Positions 35,301-45,929 of a DNA stretch of 45,929 nucleotides are shown piece by piece; the stretch's first letter is position 1; every line of letters starts with the position of its first letter. The notes under the pieces were generated by a model that searched no databases, was not told the DNA's origin, and saw only the letters and a list, made by a program, of their open reading frames with translations. Origin of the DNA: Podochytrium sp. JEL0797 (Eukaryota; Chytridiomycota; Chytridiomycetes; Chytridiales; Chytriomycetaceae). The stretch lies in contig JADGJG010000090.1 in assembly GCA_027596195.1 (NCBI GenBank), positions 1 through 45,929 of the forward strand. Reading direction: 5' to 3'. A program made the translations under genes and the position numbers.

Positions 35301-35307
35301 GTTGTGA
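17347..35307 (+). CDS. MDN1: Midasin, dynein-related AAA ATPase of 60S biogenesis
   Basis: Midasin (Rea1/Mdn1) pulls the assembly factors Ytm1 and Rsa4 off pre-60S particles in the nucleolus and nucleoplasm. Twenty-two exons give 16,590 coding bases, 5,529 residues, within the family's usual 4,900-5,600. Domains: N-terminal region (17347-18550), then six AAA modules with Walker A motifs. These are AAA1 GGAGVGKT (about 18622-18645), AAA2 GETGTGKT (split, 19795-19912), AAA3 GPTSAGKT (21252-21275), AAA4 GETGCGKT (split, 22252-22344), AAA5 GSPGVGKS (split, 23657-23744) and AAA6 GSASSGKT (24793-24816). Walker B segments include WILLDEVNLA (AAA2), WIVLDELNLA (AAA3) and WVLLDELNLA (AAA5); AAA6 reads WILIDNANMCP, lacking the catalytic Glu. 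A long linker follows, an Asp/Glu-rich tract (32464-34330), and a C-terminal MIDAS domain with metal-site DDSKS (34647-34661) that binds UBL domains. Start 17347 was chosen because upstream in-frame codons translate the poly-T run. Confidence 0.96.
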
Positions 35308-35489
35308 TGATGATGAGGGTGTGTGTGGGAGGGATGGGATTCTTTTTTCTGATTTTATTTTCTGTTGTTTTAATCTATTTTCTACATTTTGATTGTTGGT
35401 TCTTCTGCCTGGGGCTTCTGCCCACCTTCTGCATTTGAGGTGGTGTTGAACCTCGATGGGAGCCAAAAAAACATTTTCGAAAACATCGA

Positions 35490-38400
35490 ATGGCAACGCT
35501 TTCGCCGTATGGGCATTTTGTGCTCACACAGCTCCCTGCATCAGTGAATGCGGGCGAGCCGCTGCGGTGCTGGGTGGAGATGCGGATCGCGGCGGTGAAG
35601 GGACTCAAGGCCGAGGACGACCTGATGCTGTCGCTGGCGTGTCTGGCAACGTGTCGCACGTCCGTGGGCGTGGCAGTGACAGAGGAGTGCTGGAGCATCC
35701 AGCGCAAGCTGGCGGACTACAAGCAGGGCGGCGTGCCCAAGGTAGATACCCTTCCAGGGCTAGCGATTCCTTTACACTTGCATTGCCTAGCGCTCCTAGC
35801 GATCCATAGCAATACCTAACACATCACACCGCAGGTCTTTGAACAGGGCACGCACTCGTACATTGTGCTCGTCGATGTGCCCGCAGACGCGTTTCCGTCC
35901 GTCCCTGCCGCATCCGCAGACCAAAACGGCACTCAGGCCCACTTCTCCATCTCGTATGTGCTTCGCTGCACCTTCCCCTCGCGCGATACGCCCTTTACCT
36001 TTGAGCAGAGCATCGAAGTGACCCAGAGCCCGCTGTCGGTCAAGTATCTCTCCCCATTGGTGATGCAGGATCGGTATTGCTTGTTTTGATTGTTTCATGT
36101 TCGTTCTTCTCATTACTCCATTAGCTCCCCCCTTGGCATTTCCGTTTCGGTCCGCGCCAATCGCGAGCAATGGCACGCTGATCGCCCTGCCACGCTCTTC
36201 TATACCTTCAAGGCTCCATTCAAATCCGATGTGCCCACCGTTCTTCTCGAGATCCGCCAGCGCCTCAACCTCCCCACCGTCTCGTACCACGGCCTTTCCG
36301 ACGAGAAACCAGCGGATGCTGGTCACACCGTTACCTACGAAAACGTAGTCGCCACCTACCCGCTGCCACCCGTCCACGCAAACACCGTCAGCAACCTCAC
36401 CATCCACCTGGCCCCCGTGCCCTACCTTGCCCCCTCCATGTTCTACGGGCCCATTGATGTCGACTACGACATCCGCGTCGTGGCTGTGTTTCCACCACCC
36501 GCACAGGGTTCGTGTTCTTGCGTATTCCGTTCCCGATTGCCGTATCGGTCTCTCACTCCCCACATTCCCAGGCGGAAACCCCATCGTCGAATTCCTCGCC
36601 GTCACCCCCCTCAACATCCTCCCCGCCTCGCAGGCACTCGAAATCGAACCCGACTTTGACGAAATCGACTCGGCCCGCCCCACCGACGGTAGCGCCAACG
36701 AAGCCCCCGTGATTGACGTGCCCCCCGTGCTCCCAAATTCGAGACCACATATGCAGTCCCTTCCGCGCCCGCAGCAGCAGCAGTCCCTTCCGCCTCCTCA
36801 GTTCCACCCACAGCAATTCAACGGTCCTCCCCCGCCTGGCCGCTTCCAGGGTTCCGCCCCTACAACCCCGTCGCGCGTGTTTAGCGGACCCCCACCACCG
36901 CAACAGCATCAGCAGCAACATCTTCATGGACCGGTTCCACCCGCGAACCGCTTCTCCACTTCCCCGCTGCCACCTCAGGGTGCCATTCCTTCCCCACCCC
37001 CCCACGCGCCGCGCCATCAACCATCCTTTTCGGACTCATTGGAAGCGCGGCTGAAGCGCGCGGAGGCAGCACAGAACGCGGCACCGGTGGATCCCAACGG
37101 CAATTTGCCAGGATATTTCCCGACCGAACAGCAGCAACGACCGACTCCACCTCCTCCACAGGGTAGTTTGAGTCCCGGTGGAACACACATGTCACCCCTC
37201 GTGTCTGCGTTTGGGGCCATGTTTGGAGGCGTGGCTCAACCGGGTACGGGGCCTAGAAAATCGGTAAAAAAACGAGCATACCCCGCGCCCTTGTTGAAAT
37301 TGAAGAACTCAATTTTATTTGCCCCTTATTTTTTTATTAGGCGGACTTTGGTTCCCCACCTCGTCCCATCTCACCCTCTCCAGCCTCCATAGCATCCGCC
37401 TCCAAAATCCCCATCCCCTCGCAACACAACCTCCACCACACCCCACAACACGCCGTCACCTCACCAACGGCCGAACAACAACGCATGAAAATGCAGCAAG
37501 ACGAGCTCGACCGAATCCAACAGGAGCGCGCGAAACTGATTCTCGAGGCCGAAACGTTGCGCGAGACTGAACGGCGCCGTGTGCAAGCCGAGGAGGAGAC
37601 GCGACGTGCCGCGCAGGAGGCTGTGATTGCGCAGGAACGGATGAAGGTGGAGGTTGCGAAGCGGGAGGAGATGGAACGCGTGGCGAGGGAGAAGAAAGCG
37701 TTGGAGGAGGAGATGATGGAATTGGAGAGGCAGGAGCGGTTGAGGATTGACGGTGAGAGGAAGGCTGCGGAGGAGGCGGAGAAGGCGAGAGTTGCGGAGG
37801 AAGCGAAGAGGGTTGAGATGGAGCGGTTGAAGGTCGAAGAGGCGGAGAGGGCGAGGGTTGAGGAGGAGGAGAGGAAGCAGGCTGAGGAGGACGAAAAGAG
37901 GTTTGTTTTTTGTTGTTTTTGCTTGTTTTTTGGGAGTTTTGTTTCTGACTCTGTGGGTGTTGGTTGATAGGAGGGTTGAGGATGAGCGAATTGAGGCCAT
38001 GCGTCGCCGCACCGAGGAAGCCCGTCGTCAACTCGAACTCGGCAAAAAGCAACTGCTGGAAGAAGAGCAATACCACCTTCTCGAACAGGAGCTCGAGCAA
38101 ATGAAGCGCGACAAGCTCCTTGCCGCCGAAAAACTGGCTGCCCAAAAACAGCTCGAGGAAATCCACCGTCTCGCCGAAGTCGAACGGTTGAAGAAGGAGG
38201 CCGAGATTCGCGCCGAGAAGGTGCAGTTGGAAGCGGAGCTGCAGTTTGCCAAGGAGCGCGCCGAGAACGAGAAGCTCAAGGAAGAGATTGCTCGACTCAA
38301 GGCGCTCAAGTCTGGAGGCACCGCGGCCCCTTACGCAATGGGCAACGTTGCCTCTGGCTCTTCATCCCAGAACAAGAACGTTTCGATGTTCCAAGACGAC

Positions 38401-39262
38401 GACGACGACCCCGAGCCCCTCATGAAGTCCCGCAACAACAACCAACAACCCGCCGCTGCGACAAGACAGAAATCACACTTTTACAAAGTCGTTGGCGCCG
38501 TTCGCGAACAAACGCGTCGCAACGCCCCCGCCGCCCCCGCCGTTCCCCACAAGCCCGCTGCTGCTGCCGTCGCATCGGGTCCCAGTGATGACAACATGCA
38601 AGCCGCGTACCACGCGGCGCTCGATTCGTACCGTAATCGATTGTTTACGCACCTGTCGTACACGGGGATTCCCATCAATGGACGCGAGCAGGCGATTGCG
38701 CGAAACGATGAGTTGATTTCGGCTGGGAAGGTGTTGTCGAGCAGTTCGAGAGGGTCTGGGTTGATGGATGCGTTGGAGGTGATAATTTTTCTCCCTCTTC
38801 TTTTCTTGCAAAAAACGAAAACTGACCCGCTGTCATTTTTTCCAGGCCGAAATGCGTGTCATTGAGTCTGAAATCCTGGAAGACTACGAAACGCAACTGT
38901 ATCAACAAGTCCGCGAAAAAATTCTCGATTCAAAAGCCGTGCTCCAAGCTACTTTTGACGCCGGTATCATCCAATCGTCCAAAGAGCTGAATGAGCAGTG
39001 CAAAATTGCGCTCGAAGGGCTTAAGATGCCCGGGGACGTGTCGGGACGTGTGTACGAGCGCGCCAAGGCGGATTACGAAACTACCGTGAGGCAACCGCTG
39101 CTGAAGCTTGTGGCGGCCAAGGAAAGGGCCAATGCGGGTGGAGCGGGTCATGGGAGTTCGAGTGGGAATTCGGGTGGCAAATGCAATCGCGTAGGATGCT
39201 CGAACCCAAAAGCGAATGGGAAGAATTTTTGCAGCTACAATTGTGAGCTCATGTCGAACTAA
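35490..39262 (+). CDS. Arrestin-fold protein with proline-rich linker, coiled coil and Cys-rich tail
   Basis: Seven exons (35490-35741, 35835-36073, 36125-36507, 36572-37263, 37341-37900, 37971-38778, 38846-39262) encode 1,116 residues. Residues 1 to about 300 look like an arrestin N/C sandwich: a GTHSYIV--DVP-DAFPS strand pair and HFSISYVLRCTF, like the family's G-h-fpF-f-lP--lP-S and I-Y-l-a, and later EFLAVTPLNILP as a closing strand. Residues about 300-560 are Pro/Gln/Ser-rich. About 570-790 is a highly charged coiled coil of Glu/Arg/Ala heptads. After an Ala/Pro segment, about 860-1050 is helical and unrecognised. The extreme C-terminus, CNRVGCSNPKANGKNFCSYNC (spacing C-x4-C-x9-C-x3-C), could bind zinc. 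Alpha-arrestins are membrane-trafficking adaptors that recruit ubiquitin ligases, but no PPxY ligase motif is evident. I do not recognise this full architecture. Confidence 0.7.
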
Positions 39263-39274
39263 GTTGTTTGTTTC

Positions 39275-39280
39275 AATAAA
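39275..39280 (+). terminator. Poly(A) signal of the arrestin-like gene
   Basis: AATAAA lies 13 bases after the stop of the arrestin-like gene, within the 181-base gap before the glycosyltransferase start. Confidence 0.5.
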
Positions 39281-39443
39281 ATACATTTTTCCAAGTTAAT
39301 TGGAATTTGGGTTTGTCAGTTTTTTTTGGGAGGTCGGAGGCATGTCCAAGACAAACACAAAGCAAAACAACAAAAATCCACCCTGCTTCCAAAAGCTGCA
39401 GGGCAACAAAACATCTCTCGGATCAGTACATTCTGCATTAACC

Positions 39444-42267
39444 ATGGAATCTTTTTCGGCCGCGTTGGCCTCCTTTGACGATCGCCTGCATAAACACGAT
39501 CCCTTCACCGCACCCGCCCACTCGACCGCGATCAACATGGCGGAATACCCCGCGAACCTCTTCACAGGACTCTACAAACCGAATCCCCCGCCTCCACCGT
39601 ACCAGCAAGTCCACCACAACAGCTACGTCGACAAGTCGGTGCAGTACGCGCCGACGCTTCCGCCACCCGTTGTGCCCGCCTCCGCCGCCGCGGTGGCCAA
39701 TATCAAACTCGGATCGTTGGTGGCGCGTTTTGTGGTCCGTGTTCCTTGGAAACCGATTCTGCAAAGGGTTCCGGGGTTGTGGTTGATTGCGATCTTGGGG
39801 TTGGCTGTGTTTGGACCGGTAGGGTATTTTTATCGCCCTCGTTTACTTTTTTTGGAGGAGGGGAGGGGGGTGGATTGAATTCTGGGTTTGGATTTGAAGC
39901 GGGGAGGTGGAGGAAGCGCGTGTGGATCTGTAGTATTTATTTTTTTCTCGTGTCGCTAACAAGTTTTCCCCCTTCCTCCCTATTAGTCACACTGCCCCAC
40001 GGTTTATTATCTCTATTTGGGGGGGTTGCATGTGCTGTTTCTTGTAAATAACTTGCGCACGTTGCATGGGTAACAACCACCTTCGCAAAATACAACAAAC
40101 CACAACAAAAAAAACTGACAACGCCCCCCTCCCCTTTCCCCCCAATAGAATCAAATACGCGTACGCAGAAACAATTAAGCAAGCCACCACCGACTGGTTG
40201 GGCGAGTACCTCCGCGTCACGGGGGCCGCATCCGGCGAAGACACGTCCCACGACATGCCGTATGACCATATCCTGCATTTGCTAATTATTCCAAACTATT
40301 CCGAGGATGTGGACACGCTTTGTGAAACGTTGGATGTGTTGTCGAGTCATCGACGCGCGTTGACGCAGTATCGGGTGAGTGCTTATTTTTTGGTTTTGGA
40401 CAAACAAACAAATACTGAGAGAAAAAAACACTATAGATTTGCTTGGCTATGGAAGAAACGGAACAAGGGAGCATCGAAAAAGCACGCATGCTCATGAAAA
40501 TGTACTCGGACTGCTTCTTTGACATCACTTACACGATCCACCCCGCAAACCAACCCGGAGAAATCCGCGGAAAATCGTCCAACGTGGCGTTTGCTGCGCG
40601 CGAAATGGCGCGGTACAGTGCGCGGTCGGGTGCTGCCTCTGCGGCTTCGGCGGCCGAGTGCACGATTGATGGTATTTATAGTGCCAATCAGACCACGTGT
40701 GAGGTTCCGTTCAATGCGACGCGGCATGATCATGAGATTGTGACGATTTTGGACGCGGATACGATTTTTGCGGAGGATTATTTTGCGGCTATGGCGTGTC
40801 ATTATGCGACGGCGTCGCCTTCGCAGAGGAAGATTATGATGTTTATGCCGTCGACTGTGTTTGACAGGTTGGTTATTCCTGTTTTCTCTTTTATCTCGAT
40901 GATAAGCTCAGTTCTTTGTTTTTAGAAACTCGGACAAGGTGCCCATTCTTGTCCGAACCTGCGACACGTACTGGTCCCTCGGAGTCATGTCCAACATGTA
41001 CGACGCGTCCCCCGTCAAGCTCCCTTGCTCAGCCTACTCAATTTCCATGGATCTCTGCATCGCCGTCAACTTTTGGGACGCTGGCCCGGAATCCATCGGC
41101 GAGGACTTGCACATGTACCTCAAATGTTTCTTTTCCACATCCGGAAACGTCATCATCAAACCCATCTACTCTGCCGTGTCGTGCTGCAACATTGAAGGCG
41201 CCGCGAGCAACACCTCATCCAAAGTGGTCAAATTCTACAACGGACTCTGCGCTCGGTATGACCAAGCCAAACGCCACTTGTGGGGTTCCCTGGACACTGC
41301 ATACATTATCAAACGAACCATTTACGCTCTTTTTGCACCGGGTTACGACGCGGTGATTCCCATGAAAAACTTGGGCAAAGAAGACCCCCACGCCGAAACC
41401 ACAAACCAAAAGGGATTCGACCTCTCGCGTCTGCGGTGTCTGTTCCACCGCGTGCTCGAAACTCATTGTCTAATGGGCCATTTCGCCATTCTCGGACTCG
41501 TGCGGTCCGTCATGGCGCAACTGCCACTGGCGGTGGAGACGGTTGTTGGGCCGCAGATGCTTCCGGTCGCGGTTCGTTGGGGATTCCCCGCTTTCCTTAC
41601 ATTTGACCGATTCGCAGCAACCATCATGTTTTGCTGCGTCCTCTGCAACTTCACATCCGCCTCGTATTATGAAAAATACTACAAATTTTCTGGATTCGAG
41701 CGATGGGCCCTCCAAACCCTCCCCGCAAAACCACCCACCACGCACCACCAACAACCCCACCCAACCTCCACCAAACCCGACAAATTCTCCATCGATAACG
41801 CCGCCACCGTCGCCAACAACCGTCTCGTCGGTCTCGCCACCATGGCCAAACACGCTCTCCAATTCGCCCCGCAACACGCCACACTCCGCGTCCAACCCCT
41901 CGGTCGACGCCCTCAACTCTCGTCCCCGCGGTACGCCTTAAACTGCATCGAATGGTGTCTCATTCCCTACGCGGCACTATTCTACTTTGTGATTCCGCAG
42001 TGTCACGCGCAGTTGAGCCATTTGGTGTCCGATAAGTTGGATTATCGCGTTTCGGCCAAGCCGCAGTTGAGGACGTCGTCTTTGGCGGCTTTGACGATGG
42101 AGGAGGTGGTGATGAGTGCGAAGGGGATGGGGAATGAGTGGAGTGAGGAGAATGTGCCGTATGCGGAGGTGGTGAGTTTGAAGGGGGGGAGTGAGTCGGA
42201 TTCCAAGAGTGTTACGGTGGATTCGGATATTAGAGGAGACGATGGGTACTATGAGGAGGATTTTTGA
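39444..42267 (+). CDS. Multi-pass family 2 glycosyltransferase
   Basis: Five exons (39444-39818, 39987-40069, 40149-40374, 40437-40867, 40926-42267) encode 818 residues. A Pro/Tyr-rich N-terminus leads into two membrane helices (LWLIAILGLAVFGP and YYLYLGGLHVLFLVNN). A cytosolic GT-A domain follows with LLIIPNYSED near its start, GKSSNVAFAARE, ILDADTIF (DxD, 40752-40760), GEDLHMY (catalytic-base region, about 41098) and QAKRH (41263-41277, replacing the usual QxxRW). At least three further helices end the membrane part, and the C-terminal tail is hydrophilic and acidic. The arrangement is that of processive, chitin- or hyaluronan-synthase-like GT2 enzymes, but it belongs to an uncharacterised fungal GT2 group. 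Product unknown; a cell-wall polysaccharide is a guess. An upstream in-frame ATG at 39342 exists, but 39444 has the better context (ACCATGG). The small second exon was found by phase and by its helix. Confidence 0.85.
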
Positions 42268-42468
42268 GGGGGGAAGTGTTTCGGGTGGAAGAGAAGAGAG
42301 AAAAGTGTATTTTTTATGGGGTGTTGCTGTTTTTCGATAAAGTCCGATTGCGTTGAATTAGTTTTCTTTCTGTACGTATTAATTAATTGACTGGGAGTAC
42401 CCCTCGTCGGGAATACTCCTTCATGTGAATATCCTTGGCAGACATCGCGAAAAAAAAGCATTTCGCAA

Positions 42469-45240
42469 ATGACCAAAACCACCGCCGACGCCGTCTGGCT
42501 TCGGGTCGTGATCCTTGTCGCCATTGGCGTCTTGGCCGTCTCGAGTCGTTTGTTCTCTGTGATCCGCTTTGGTGCGTGGCCTTGTTTACCTTAATGCCTC
42601 GATTTGTTTTGTATTTATTGATTTGTTTTGCTTCTCTCTTAACAGAGAGTGTGATCCACGAATTCGACCCCTGGTAACCAGCACTCCCTAGGCACACACC
42701 CTAGCGATAGCTAACACCCCCCTAGGTTCAACTACCGCTCGACGAAGCAGCTTGTCGAGAAGGGCTTCTATGAATTCCTCAACTGGTTCGACGAGCTCTC
42801 GTGGTACCCCCTGGGCCGTGTGGTTGGTGGGACCGTGTACCCAGGCATCATGGTCACCGCCGGTGCCGCGCACTGGCTGATGAACAAGCTCAACTTCCCC
42901 GTGGATATCCGCAACGTGTGCGTGTTCCTGGCGCCCTTCTTCTCGGCCTTCACCGCCGTGGCCTGTTATTTGCTGACCACGGAGATCAAGGATTCGTCTG
43001 CAGGTGCGGGTCGTGGTGGTGTTGTATTTACCCACTAAACTTTTTCGTAAGGTCTCCTTGCCGCCGCCTTTATCGGCATTGCCCCCGGTTACATCTCGCG
43101 TTCCGTTGCCGGTTCCTACGACAACGAGGGCATTGCCATCTTCCTGCTCATGATCACCTTCTACTTCTGGCTCAAGGCTCTCAAACTCGGCTCCACGCTG
43201 TACGGCTGTCTCACGGCCCTGTTCTACTTCTACATGGTGTCCGCCTGGGGAGGATATGTCTTTATCATCAACTTGATTCCTCTGCACGCGTTTGCGTTGT
43301 TGCTGATGGGTCGCTTCACCTCGAGACTGTATGTCGCCTATTCGACTTTTTACGTCATTGGCACCCTGTCGTCGATGGAGATTCCCTTTGTGGGATTCCA
43401 GCCCACGAGAACGAGCGAACACATGGCGGCGCTTGGTGAGTTTTTTTGCTTGTGTGTTGTCGCTGAGCTTGTTTTTTGCTCGCGCGTTTTTTGGTCATGT
43501 TTCGTGTTGCTGATGGTCTGTGCGTGTGTTTCAACACTCTCAGGAATCTTTGGACTCTTGCAAATCATTGCCTTCATTGAAATGATCCGCAGCCACTTGT
43601 CCACGGACCAGTTCAAGTCCCTGTTCCAAGGATTGATTGCTGCCATTTTCGTTGTCGGATTCGCGGGTCTCGTTGCCCTCACCGTTGGTATGATTTTATA
43701 TTGCGATGGAATGGGACTTGCTGGGGCCTTTGGGTGTTTGTGTTTGACTGACGACTTTTTTCTTCTCCATCTCTGTCATTCAGGTGGATACATTGCTCCT
43801 TTCACGGGTCGTTTCTATTCCCTGTGGGACACTGGATATGCCAAAAAGTACATTCCGATTATTGCTTCCGTGTCGGAGCACCAGCCGACCGCTTGGCCCG
43901 CCTTCTTCTTTGACCTGCAGTTGCTCATGCCTTTGTTCCCGGCCGGAATCTACTTCTGCTTCCAAGAGTTGCGTGACGAGCACGTGTTTATTGTATGTTT
44001 GGCTTTTTGTTTTTTGGGGGTTTTCGTGAAGATGGCGGAAGTCATGCTTACCCAACATGCGTTCCGCCCCAAACCGAAAAAATTTAGATCCTGTATGCCG
44101 TCACTGGAAGTTACTTTGCCGGAGTCATGGTGCGTCTCATGTTGACCTTGACCCCATGCGTCTGCATCGCCTCCGCCTTTGCCGTCTCCAAGATCCTTGA
44201 CACGTACCTCGCGCCGCCCAAAGAAATCGCCAACGACGAAGAAGACGACGACGAACCCGCCACGCCTCTCAAACCGGGCGAAAAGAAACCCGAACGTCCC
44301 GCCACGATCCTCTGGGGCCTCAAGGACTTTGACTGCCGCGTTGCGGTTGTTCTGCCGATTGCGATTGTGCTTGTCCTGTTTGCGTGGCACTGTACGTGGG
44401 TCACTTCGAGTGCGTATTCGTCGCCTTCGATTGTGTTGGCGAGCACGAACCGGGACGGGTCGCAACACATTATCGATGATTTCAGAGAGGCGTACTACTG
44501 GTTGCGTCAGAACTCTGAACCGGATGACAAGATTTTGTCGTGGTGGGACTACGGGTACCAAATCACGGGGATGGCGAACCGCACGGTGTTGGTGGACAAC
44601 AACACGTGGAACAACACGCACATTGCGACGGTCGGAAAAGCCATGTCGTGTTCGGAGGATGTGAGTTTTGAAATCATGAAGCGCCACGATGTGAAGTTTG
44701 TACTGGTGATTTTTGGGGCCGTGTTGGGATACTCTGGGGACGACATCAACAAGTTTTTGTGGATGGTGAGAATCGGGGAGGGGGTGTACCCGAACGATGT
44801 GAGCGAGCGTAGTTTCTTTACGGACAAGGGGGAATACCGTGTGGATGAGCAGGCGACGCCGGCCATGAAGAATTCGGTCATGTACAAGACGAGTTATTAC
44901 CGTTTTGCCGAGTTGTATGGGCCGCAGGGAAACCCGTATGATCGTGTGAGAAATCAACCGATTCCCAAGACGCCGATTCGTTTGCATACGATGGATGAGG
45001 CGTATACTTCTGAGGTGGGGTGTTTATGTTTTCGGATGCTTGGCTGTTTTTGTTGACTGACTGTTTATTGTTTTTTTCCGTGGTGTGTAGAACTTTATTG
45101 TTCGTATTTACCAGGTCAAGGATTTGGACAACTTGGGGCGTTCGTTGAATGCTGCGTCGAGCTTTGGAAAGTCCAAGAGAAAGAAGAGGGTGAGTGCCAA
45201 GCCTGTGGCGGCACGCAAGGCGACGGATGATGACGAGTAA
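42469..45240 (+). CDS. STT3: Oligosaccharyltransferase catalytic subunit Stt3
   Basis: Stt3 transfers the lipid-linked oligosaccharide to Asn of N-x-S/T sequons in the ER lumen. Eight exons (42469-42571, 42646-42673, 42726-43003, 43052-43435, 43544-43687, 43784-43992, 44088-45014, 45091-45240) encode 740 residues, the family's usual length. Family motifs appear in order: HEFDPWFNYRST with its metal-binding Asp, [25 protein letters not shown], the catalytic-site SWWDYGYQI (WWDYG) and [17 protein letters not shown], whose N-N-T is a conserved glycosylation site. The C-terminus is basic (GKSKRKKR), cytosolic in other members only if a final helix intervenes; I did not verify this. A tiny 28-base second exon carries part of the HEFDPW motif. 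Start ATG 42469 gives the expected short N-terminus before helix 1. Confidence 0.96.
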
Positions 45241-45243
45241 AGT

Positions 45244-45293
45244 GCTGTGTGGGGTGTGTGTGTGGATGTGAGAGGATGTGGGTGTGTGTTGGA
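45244..45293 (+). repeat. GT-rich tract after STT3
   Basis: A run of TG/TGG repeats begins 4 bases after the STT3 stop. Such GU-rich RNA commonly lies downstream of eukaryotic cleavage sites, so it may help STT3 3'-end formation. No AATAAA is nearby. Confidence 0.4.
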
Positions 45294-45368
45294 CCAAGAA
45301 AGAAAGAAATTGGAGAAAACGAGTTGGCGTTTTGTGGTTTGTTTTGACTTCCATTTTTTGCCGCCAAA

Positions 45369-45929
45369 ATGCGACAACCGTCTCTTCTGGATTCGTTGCG
45401 CAAACGGCTCACACTCACGATCGAGGCACAGAGTGTGGATATTGCACTGCTGCAGCGGCAGTGTCCACCCATCGTACTTGTGCTGAGCAAACAAATGGCA
45501 CGGCTGGGCACACATACGTTCTACCTGGCCGTGCTTCCTGTGCTGTTTCTGCTGCCCAACGAGCATTCACATGATGGGGTGAATGTGGACAGGTAACGAA
45601 ACGAGTGCGATACAAGCAATATTGAACTTGACAGTACAGCCCCCTCGCAAACACCTTCCACGGCGACAAACCACTCGCATTGAGTCTTGTGTGTGTGCTT
45701 GCCCTTGGCGTGATTCTGAGTGCCGTCATGAAGGACTTTTTCTGCCTACCGCGTCCGATTGAAGGTTTGCTTGTATTCCCTTGGCTCCGTTTCCACTCAA
45801 CCCATTCACCCCACCCCCCCTGTAATCCCTCCAGCCAAAGGTGTCCGCCGCGTTTCAACCAATCACTCTATCTCCCTCGAATACGGCCTCCCCTCTACCC
45901 ACTCCGCCAACGCCGCAAGTGTTTCCTTC
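45369..45929 (+). CDS. Long-chain-base-1-phosphate phosphatase (PAP2 superfamily), 5' part
   Basis: Exons 45369-45592, 45640-45764 and 45835-45929 run off the window. Lcb3/Ysr-type enzymes in the ER membrane dephosphorylate sphingoid-base 1-phosphates, feeding long-chain bases back to ceramide synthesis. The visible 148 residues hold a helix (FYLAVLPVLFLL), then LALSLVCVLALGVILSAV followed by KDFFCLPRP, which fits PAP2 motif 1 (K-x6-RP). Then comes EYGLPSTHSANAASVSF, motif 2 (PS-H, here PSTH) with the family's HSANA. The junction at 45639/45640 (after ...GTACAG) was preferred over the AG five bases upstream because only it continues into the KDFFCLPRP frame. Motif 3 with the catalytic His lies beyond the window. 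S1P phosphatase is preferred over other PAP2 families because of the CLPRP and EYGLPSTHSANA wording. Confidence 0.87.

Overview
The window is nuclear DNA of a eukaryote. Its genes are split by many short GT-AG introns (about 45 to 100 bases for most), intergenic gaps are mostly 100-400 bases, and there are no operons. Gene content (Gwt1, Tom6-like, midasin, Stt3, a fungal-type GT2 with a QxxRH motif, an Lcb3-type phosphatase) points to a fungus. The intron density and the GT2 type suggest an early-diverging lineage such as Chytridiomycota. That placement is inference.

Layout. 2-352 (+): 3' end of ribosomal stalk protein P0. 616-892 (+): a 54-residue Tom6-like micro-gene. 1022-3368 (-): GWT1/PIGW, convergent with the Tom6-like gene. 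3369-3787: a shared divergent promoter region. 3788-16434 (+): three tandem paralogues of an amino-acid-transporter-like membrane protein (882, 856 and 1591 residues). 16435-17346: a gap with a poly-G run, three small hairpins and a poly-T run. 17347-35307 (+): midasin MDN1/REA1, 22 exons, about 5,529 residues. 35490-39262 (+): an arrestin-fold, proline-rich, coiled-coil, Cys-tail protein. 39444-42267 (+): a multi-pass GT2 glycosyltransferase. 42469-45240 (+): STT3. 45369-45929 (+): 5' part of a long-chain-base-phosphate phosphatase, cut by the window end.

Exon models were built by hand from splice motifs and family conservation. For each complete gene the summed exon length is divisible by three and every internal phase joins. 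For midasin 21 introns totalling 1,371 bases leave 16,590 coding bases.

The genes do not form one pathway. Several act at the ER (GPI acylation, N-glycan transfer, sphingoid-base phosphate removal), and P0 and midasin both concern the 60S subunit, but this looks like coincidence of neighbours. The most unusual part is the transporter triplet. Nine consecutive membrane-encoding exons have exactly the same length in all three genes. The cytosolic loop between the predicted 10th and 11th membrane helices runs from 354 to 1,014 residues and is low-complexity, yet keeps three short motifs. This resembles a transporter-plus-scaffold family that I do not recognise as described.
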